A stretch of 57,157 bases of DNA from Sergeia podlipaevii (lineage: Eukaryota; Euglenozoa; Kinetoplastea; Trypanosomatida; Trypanosomatidae), in contig JASANZ010002157.1 in assembly GCA_030849805.1 (NCBI GenBank), positions 1-57,157 on the forward strand, given 5' to 3'. This document shows positions 51,732 to 57,157 of the stretch, piece by piece. Every line of letters begins with the position of its first letter. Within the stretch, counting starts at the first letter, position 1. Both the position numbers and the translations under genes were made by a program. The notes under the pieces were generated by a model, which was not told the origin of the DNA, made no database searches, and saw nothing but the letters and a program-made list of their open reading frames with translations.

Positions 51732-53552
51732 TTACTGCATGAGCAGCTTCATAAAGGTAGAGGAGTTCAAGACTCGCTCACCCCCAAGAATAGCCCGCAC
51801 AGCGCCACCCGGCACTCCAAAGTTCGCCACATCCGCAGATTTGTACGCGGTCCGCTTGTTGATTGAGTTGATAAGCGCCGCCTCTTCAAACGTGTAGCCA
51901 CCGCACATGAACACAACCGCTTCATGAGCCTTGTAGTCGACAGAAGGCTGATGAGACTGAGACTTGGCAGATAGAGAGGGCCCTGTAGATAGATACGGAT
52001 ACTGCTCCATGTCTAGTCGTCCACTATACAGTTGCATAAGTGTTCGCTTCAGAACAGGCTCATGCTGCGTGTAGACATTTTCAACCTCCCCAAATGTCTT
52101 CTTCAGTGATGCCATCACACCGTCTTCCTCTGCAAATAGTCCATCCGTTGGCTTCTCTTCACCGTAGTACTCCCTCAAGCGCTTTATAATTTGCCCGTGT
52201 GTGGAGCTGACGCGATCAAGATACAGCGCTGCCTTGGAGGGTTGCCCCGTCTTTTCGTAGCGGAGATTGTAGATAAGACACAGTCGCGTGAGGTCGCTCT
52301 GGTCCAAGCCAGGACGAGTAGCAAAACTCTGCAGCCGCGTCCAATGCTCGTTAGCGTTGCTTGCGGCGTTCATGTTCTGTTCCAGCAGTGATACCTGGAG
52401 AAGGTCACGCTTAGAGACAAGGCTAGAGAGATAGGTAGTGACGGTGCCGTGCTTGCTCACTGACCCTGCTAGGCTCTTCGTCTCTGCAATCTTCTCCATG
52501 TACTCCTTCATCTCCTCAAGTGTGGCGCTTTCTCTGTCGAGGTTGAGAGCCGCCTTGCACTTCTGCACATACGCCTTCACGTTGTTACACAAGTCTCCGT
52601 AGTTGCTGAACATGTTTGCAGAAAAGAAAAGATCATCCTGCTGAGAGAAGACGTAGCCATCCTCCTCTGCTCCCTTCACATCTGGAGGTAAGCGCAGCGT
52701 GTTGTGCGTGAGTCCAACGTACTCGTGCAGCATGGCTTGGTAGGTCCACGGTGATAGCAATGGGGTTAGGGGGTCAGCGCTGCGGTCCAGGATCAGTAGG
52801 GTCGTATCCCTAGGACGGTAGTCGTAGAGTTCGGGATCACCCCTCAGCACAGAGGCTAGTTCAGTCGCCACACGACGTGCGTACGCACTAGAGCGCTGAT
52901 AGCGAACGTACGGTTTCCTGTGCTGAGCGACGATGAGAGCGGCAAGCCCTTCTGCAACTCTACGAACGTGTGCGTTGGCAATAGCAGCGGAAGTGAGCCC
53001 TGCAGCAGCGATGGCGGTGCTCGAAGACAGGGAGGCGGGGACCTCAATTGTGAACGCGTCCTGATTGACAGCACAAAAGTCGCAGAAAACCTCCTCTACA
53101 CGATCGACAAGCAGATCCACATCAGCGCGAGCGAGCCTTTCAATAAACTCAGGAGTGGCAGCCGCGCTGAATACGATCGAGAACCGCATGTACTTGGCTA
53201 ACTGAAGCTCCTTGCAAGCTGCATCCACGCTGGCAGACTCGGGACGGATGAACATGATGCAAGACATGGTCTTCATGTGTCCGCGCTGACCGTGATCGCT
53301 GATGCTGTCTACTAGAAATACGCTCTTGTTAAGCAGCGCAGTTTGAGAGAAGGAAGTGCTTACCATGTGTAAAGTGCTGTTGTCCACTAGAAGCACCTTC
53401 ATAGCACGTCCAGACGGGATGACGCGGTCCATGTACTCAACGACCAGTGTGAAGAGTGACTGGTGGTGTGCCTGAAGACCTGCAGAGGTTCCTCCAGCGG
53501 GCCCTGTAGGCGGCAGGGACGAAAGGGCGGATGCCCTTGCTGGTGTTGTCAT
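51732..53552 (-). CDS. VPS45: VPS45-type Sec1/Munc18 protein
   Basis: A 606-residue protein, the usual size for SM proteins. Family features are VLLVDNSTLHMVSTSFSQT near the start (domain 1), RDTTLLILDRSADPLTPLLSPWTYQAMLHEYVG (a hallmark, here read as RSADPLTPLL then WTYQAM), the helical domain 3a, and the C-terminal FMCGGYTFEEAALIN with GGERVLNSSTFM. The short linker and WTYQAM-HE motif fit VPS45 better than Sec1, VPS33 or Sly1. VPS45 supports SNARE assembly on early endosomes and the trans-Golgi, working with a syntaxin-16/Tlg2-like partner. The first 30 residues are low-complexity and may be a genuine extension. There is no membrane span, and nothing seems broken. Confidence 0.9.
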   Translation of the reverse strand: MTTPARASALSSLPPTGPAGGTSAGLQAHHQSLFTLVVEYMDRVIPSGRAMKVLLVDNSTLHMVSTSFSQTALLNKSVFLVDSISDHGQRGHMKTMSCIMFIRPESASVDAACKELQLAKYMRFSIVFSAAATPEFIERLARADVDLLVDRVEEVFCDFCAVNQDAFTIEVPASLSSSTAIAAAGLTSAAIANAHVRRVAEGLAALIVAQHRKPYVRYQRSSAYARRVATELASVLRGDPELYDYRPRDTTLLILDRSADPLTPLLSPWTYQAMLHEYVGLTHNTLRLPPDVKGAEEDGYVFSQQDDLFFSANMFSNYGDLCNNVKAYVQKCKAALNLDRESATLEEMKEYMEKIAETKSLAGSVSKHGTVTTYLSSLVSKRDLLQVSLLEQNMNAASNANEHWTRLQSFATRPGLDQSDLTRLCLIYNLRYEKTGQPSKAALYLDRVSSTHGQIIKRLREYYGEEKPTDGLFAEEDGVMASLKKTFGEVENVYTQHEPVLKRTLMQLYSGRLDMEQYPYLSTGPSLSAKSQSHQPSVDYKAHEAVVFMCGGYTFEEAALINSINKRTAYKSADVANFGVPGGAVRAILGGERVLNSSTFMKLLMQ

Positions 53553-54337
53553 ATGCTAATGACGAATAATGATAAAAAAAAGCAAAAATAATGATAATCT
53601 CAAAATAATAAACCAGTAAGCAACTAAATGAAAAAAAACCTTCGTAGCACTTTTTTCTATTCCTTGTATTTCACCTTGGACATACATATGTATGTAAGTG
53701 TGTTATATGTGAGTGATTTGATTACAGAGCAAAACAACAACAACAACAAAAAAAAACAAAAAAAACGAGAAAAGCACACATAAGAATAAAATAAAAGAGA
53801 AAGGAAGATTTCAATTGACACACAAAAAAAAAGACAACGCAAAAAAAAAAAATGCGAAGAACAGTAGCCTACAATTTTAAAAGGACATCATTCACGTCTC
53901 TATTTTTTTTTTTTTTTTTTTAGCTGACATCTGCAGAAAGTAGTAATATTTATAATAACAAAAATAATAATAATAACGCTTTATTTCGCATGTGCATATA
54001 TATGAATATGGCACAACCCCACGTAGTCGTAGAGGTGCCTTCCTGTGTCTATGGAGTGCTATCTATTGAGACATCCAACTCTCTCTCTTCTCTTAGCCAT
54101 TCTGGGTATAGTGAGATGCTGGAATAAAAAGCAAGCATTCATTTCCTCTTCTTTTGTTTGAATCTATGCTGCTACGGGAAGGGGGGGAGAGGGGATTAGC
54201 ATGTCTTGACAATCATCTATCGCCGTCAATATATATAATAGTAATAATAATAATAATAATAATCATCATCATAGTGATGATGAGTTCCAGCAACGTAATG
54301 GCATGTAACGCTAGACTCTCTATCAAGACAGTTTTGC
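53553..54337. other. Intergenic spacer
   Basis: 785 bases with T18 near 53903-53921, AAC and TAA runs, and ATC/ATG-rich repeats near 54240-54280. No gene was seen. Confidence 0.45.
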
Positions 54338-55678
54338 CTAGTGCCGCTTTAACTTCTTGCTAACATGAGATGCTCCTGTGTTGCTGTGCCGCCGTTTGTG
54401 TCTGCGTCCCGGGTAGTGCACCACCTTCCCTTGATCCTGCTGCAGGAGCTGTGTCACTACCAACTCTAGCCTCGGGCTCAGCAGCATTCCATCTAGATGT
54501 CCTTGTGTTGATGCCCACGCACTCTGCTCCAGTGCCACGTTTGACGTCGGCAGCGAAGGTGATGATGGGAAGGCACTGTGTTCTGGGTGGCTAGGTACGT
54601 TCTTCACTCCTTCTGCAATTGATTCTGAGACCAATGGCACCGACAATGAAGCCTTCACTGTTTGTGCTGTGTTCCCTGCAGCCTTGAATGAAGCGTCAAC
54701 GCTAACACTTTGTTGCTGCTGTCCCAGCAACCGCATGCAAACGTCCGTATTATTACTCCCAAAAATGGGTAGCCGCCGCCCAGCTTGCAAGCAAGCATGC
54801 ACCCAGCTGGCCGTCACACGCGGAATGCCTAACGACGTAGCAACCTCTAGCTTTGATTCACAGCGATGATGATGACTGCTGCTTGCTACTGCTCCGGGTG
54901 GGGAAGAGGTAAGCCCCCCTTCGCTCGCAGCAGCTGCAGAGGCAACAGTACCGCCTTCTTCGCCGTGGCGCTTCTGTCCAAGCAAACGACCATATACGAG
55001 CAAGTTGGTGGCGGTAGTCAAATGAGGCGAGTACCGTGCACCATAAAATTGCAGCGCCGCGATGACGTTCTCTTTGAATTGGCCTGGTAGCTGAGTAGTT
55101 GTAAAGACCACGTGCTGAAACATGGCAGTATCATAGGCAATGAAGCGTTTCGAGGCTTCTTCGCCCCCACCTTCCATTTCTTCAAGCGATACAAGCGAAG
55201 AGATCGCAAACATTGACCTGCCGCCGCTACACACACGTGACGCCGGTGAGCAAAAAAACGAGTCGTCCGCCTCAGCCGCCGCCTTCTCGCTCGACGTGCA
55301 TGACGGTGACGAAGAATTGGAAGAGAGACCGCGTGCACGCACTGGGGTAGTGGTGGTGGTGACATCCTCTAGCGCTGGTGTTGAACTCCTGACCATGACC
55401 TCCTCCTTCTCTTCGCTGTACGTCAGTGGCAGTACGCGCCCTTGTGCGGCACATGTGCGCACCCACCTCTCAAACACAACCGGCACACGAAGCCCCTTCA
55501 CTCGGCGTATGTCAGGAAGCGAGTCTAGTTGCTCTTCGCAGTCTCGTTGCACCGCCACTGTGACTTCATCCTCAAACGCGTATACAACACGAGCACCGCA
55601 GCGTTGAAGTGTGGCTACCGTGCTGGGGTGTACAGTACTCGTGACAAGAAAAGTGATCCCGCTAAATAAAAGAGACAT
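54338..55678 (-). CDS. Protein with two BRCT-like domains
   Basis: A 446-residue protein. The first BRCT-like domain (about 1-90) has LFSGITFLVTSTVHPSTVATLQRCGARV, read as strand, helix and GA turn, and ends with the Trp motif VFERWVRTCAAQGRVLPLTYS. A second (about 185-310) has FQHVVFTTTQLPGQ, FYGARYSPHLT, TNLLVYG and ASWVHACLQAGRRLPIFG. A low-complexity insert of about 30 residues splits the second. BRCT pairs bind phosphoproteins in DNA damage and replication control, usually in the nucleus. The segment between domains (100-180) and the C-terminal 120 residues are disordered. The last residues are basic (RRHKRRH, KKLKRH), a possible nuclear localisation signal. I cannot name the orthologue. 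Confidence 0.72.
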   Translation of the reverse strand: MSLLFSGITFLVTSTVHPSTVATLQRCGARVVYAFEDEVTVAVQRDCEEQLDSLPDIRRVKGLRVPVVFERWVRTCAAQGRVLPLTYSEEKEEVMVRSSTPALEDVTTTTTPVRARGLSSNSSSPSCTSSEKAAAEADDSFFCSPASRVCSGGRSMFAISSLVSLEEMEGGGEEASKRFIAYDTAMFQHVVFTTTQLPGQFKENVIAALQFYGARYSPHLTTATNLLVYGRLLGQKRHGEEGGTVASAAAASEGGLTSSPPGAVASSSHHHRCESKLEVATSLGIPRVTASWVHACLQAGRRLPIFGSNNTDVCMRLLGQQQQSVSVDASFKAAGNTAQTVKASLSVPLVSESIAEGVKNVPSHPEHSAFPSSPSLPTSNVALEQSAWASTQGHLDGMLLSPRLELVVTQLLQQDQGKVVHYPGRRHKRRHSNTGASHVSKKLKRH

Positions 55679-56765
55679 TTATGGTAGAACACGTACCCGG
55701 TGTGTGTTTTTTTTGTTCTTCCCCCTCCCCTCTCTTTTTCTTAGGTTAAGAACGCAAGAAAATATATATATATATATATATACTTTCGTTGTATATGTGC
55801 TTCAGTGCCAAAGGGCGGCAACCAAAATGTATATAAATGTAACAGCTGCGATGTGGCTAGCCAAATCAGATCTAGGTGTCTTTTAATGATCTTGTAGTCG
55901 CTTTCATTGAAAAAAAAAAGATAATAATAATAATAATAAAAGGAGATATTAATAGAAGAAATGTTGTGAACTATACTACCAACAACAAAATGAACGACAT
56001 TTGTTCACATCTTTAATGACAATTCTTTAAATCCAAGTCAGAGGACCACCACCATCACCACAGCAGCAACAACAATAACAACAAAAGGAGGTTCATTTCT
56101 TTTTTCTTTTTTCATTTTCTTCATATATCTTTCTATTCCCAAAGCAAATACGTCAAAGCAGTGTAACATGCACAGTGCTCGACATCTCCCACACAGCAGG
56201 AAAAGGAGAGAGAGAGTGAGAAGTAAGGGCGATAGTAAGAGTGAAACATTCTGCGTTTTGTTTTGGTTTTTTTTTAAAAGGAATCGCATCTCAATAAACA
56301 ACTACTATATAGAAGCATAAGCTTCTACAATGGGATGAGCTGCTGCAACAGTAGATATATACGTACGCTAATGAAATGAAAAAAAATATATCAATTTGCT
56401 TCGATATCAAAGAAAACAGAGATCACTCGCCGCCGAATCATTATATATATAATTCAGCAAAATAAAATGTAAGACAAAGCAAGAAACATAACAAAAAGGA
56501 AAAAAAAACTTAAGCAAATATATACTGTGCTATACTAAAGCAATTCTGATTACTCAATTTTTTGTTGCGAGGTTACGGGCTTACTATAAAAATAGGAGAG
56601 AAACATAAAAAGCCCTTCTTTACCCATTTTCTCATCTTTCTCAATATATATATATATATATTCCCCCAAGTATTGTTCTGTCTTACTCATTATTTTTCCT
56701 TCGTTGTACACACCGTCGGCACATCGGATTGACCCATGAGTGTGCGTATGAATGAACACGCATGT
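55679..56765. other. Intergenic spacer between the transporter and BRCT genes
   Basis: 1.09 kb with TA runs (55762-55782, 56645-56660), a TAA run at about 55921-55939 and poly-A/T. No gene was supported. Confidence 0.45.
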
Positions 56766-57155
56766 TCAAACAGGAGGAGCGGCGTTGTTGTTGGTTCCGC
56801 CAGCGTCAGCGCTATGAATAGCGGCGTAGAGCTCGGGATCTGATTGTTGAAGCGCCTCGGGAACTTCTGCAAAGCAGACAAAAATAGTAGTCACAGAACT
56901 CTTTAGTGAAATGAAAAAGACGCTGTGCACGAGTGCAGAAACAAAGAAGGCGATCACGCCCAGCCATAGCACCCCCGTTACCGCTCCAACACCAATTGCA
57001 ATGAGTACCGAGATGGCAAAGGTGAGAAGGTTAAGGGTGGGGGAGATGAGGCTATCATTGAAGTACGCCGAGAAGAAGCACCGCTTGTACAAGGCAAAGG
57101 TACGCTTAGCAGCATCGATGTACCCGCATCCATAAATCGCGACGTGAACAAAGGC
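56766..57155 (-). CDS. 3' end of a choline transporter-like (CTL/SLC44) protein, cut by the window edge
   Basis: The last 129 codons of a longer gene. The visible part reads AFVHVAIYGCGYIDAAKRTF, matching the CTL pattern of an AIYG-x-x-x-x-x-AK loop. Two membrane spans follow (LLTFAISVLIAIGVGAVTGVL and the ALVHSVFFI region, read as parts of longer segments). Then comes SSVTTIFVCFAEVPEAL, which lines up with the family's D-TI-x-x-CF-x-ED segment before a short cytosolic tail. The family transports choline or related solutes across plasma or organelle membranes. The frame remains open to the window edge. The 5' part is outside, so length and completeness cannot be judged. Confidence 0.75.
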   Translation of the reverse strand, partial: AFVHVAIYGCGYIDAAKRTFALYKRCFFSAYFNDSLISPTLNLLTFAISVLIAIGVGAVTGVLWLGVIAFFVSALVHSVFFISLKSSVTTIFVCFAEVPEALQQSDPELYAAIHSADAGGTNNNAAPPV

Positions 57156-57157
57156 AT

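Overview
The window reads as a nuclear fragment of a trypanosomatid flagellate (Kinetoplastea). Every recognisable gene lies on the minus strand. The genes are intronless and separated by 0.4-2 kb of AT-rich spacer full of homopolymers and CA/GA/TA/TAA microsatellites. In mRNA sense, many starts sit just after a pyrimidine tract and an AG, which is the layout of a polycistronic unit processed by trans-splicing. Family content agrees: a GP63 (leishmanolysin) homologue, a glucokinase ending in the glycosomal signal SKL, a tyrosine aminotransferase array, a proteobacterial-type cytosolic GAPDH and a probable base J glucosyltransferase. From memory, Leishmania chromosome 36 and Trypanosoma brucei chromosome 10 keep several of these genes close together. 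I cannot assign a genus.

Transcription runs from high to low coordinates. The order is: 3' end of a choline transporter-like gene (56766-57155); two-BRCT protein; VPS45-type SM protein; a giant 2673-residue gamma-tubulin complex-like protein; DRG1 GTPase; guanylate kinase; BBS4; a three-span membrane protein; mitoribosomal bS18m; glucokinase; a possible 66-residue membrane peptide; endonuclease V; a membrane-anchored SDR-like protein; aminotransferase D; cytosolic GAPDH; an EB1-like protein; GP63-like protein; aminotransferases C, B and A; two unrecognised proteins; the TET-associated/base J-type glycosyltransferase; and the first 19 codons of a further gene (1-57).

The genes are mostly housekeeping: glycolysis entry and triose oxidation, transamination, nucleotide metabolism, DNA modification and repair, microtubule nucleation and plus ends, the BBSome, endosomal fusion and mitochondrial translation. 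They share a transcription unit rather than a single pathway.

The unusual part is the accessory stretch at about 7.7-25.6 kb. Four diverged aminotransferase paralogues are interrupted by GP63, EB1-like and GAPDH genes. Two of the paralogues show patches of near-identical DNA that suggest gene conversion. The GP63 protein has lost both its catalytic glutamate and its third zinc-ligand histidine. Between the EB1-like and GAPDH genes is a GC-rich island whose processing-like signals point to the opposite strand and which contains the only ambiguous base of the window. The SDR-like protein has also lost its catalytic residues. I see no tRNA, rRNA, CRISPR array or autonomous mobile element.
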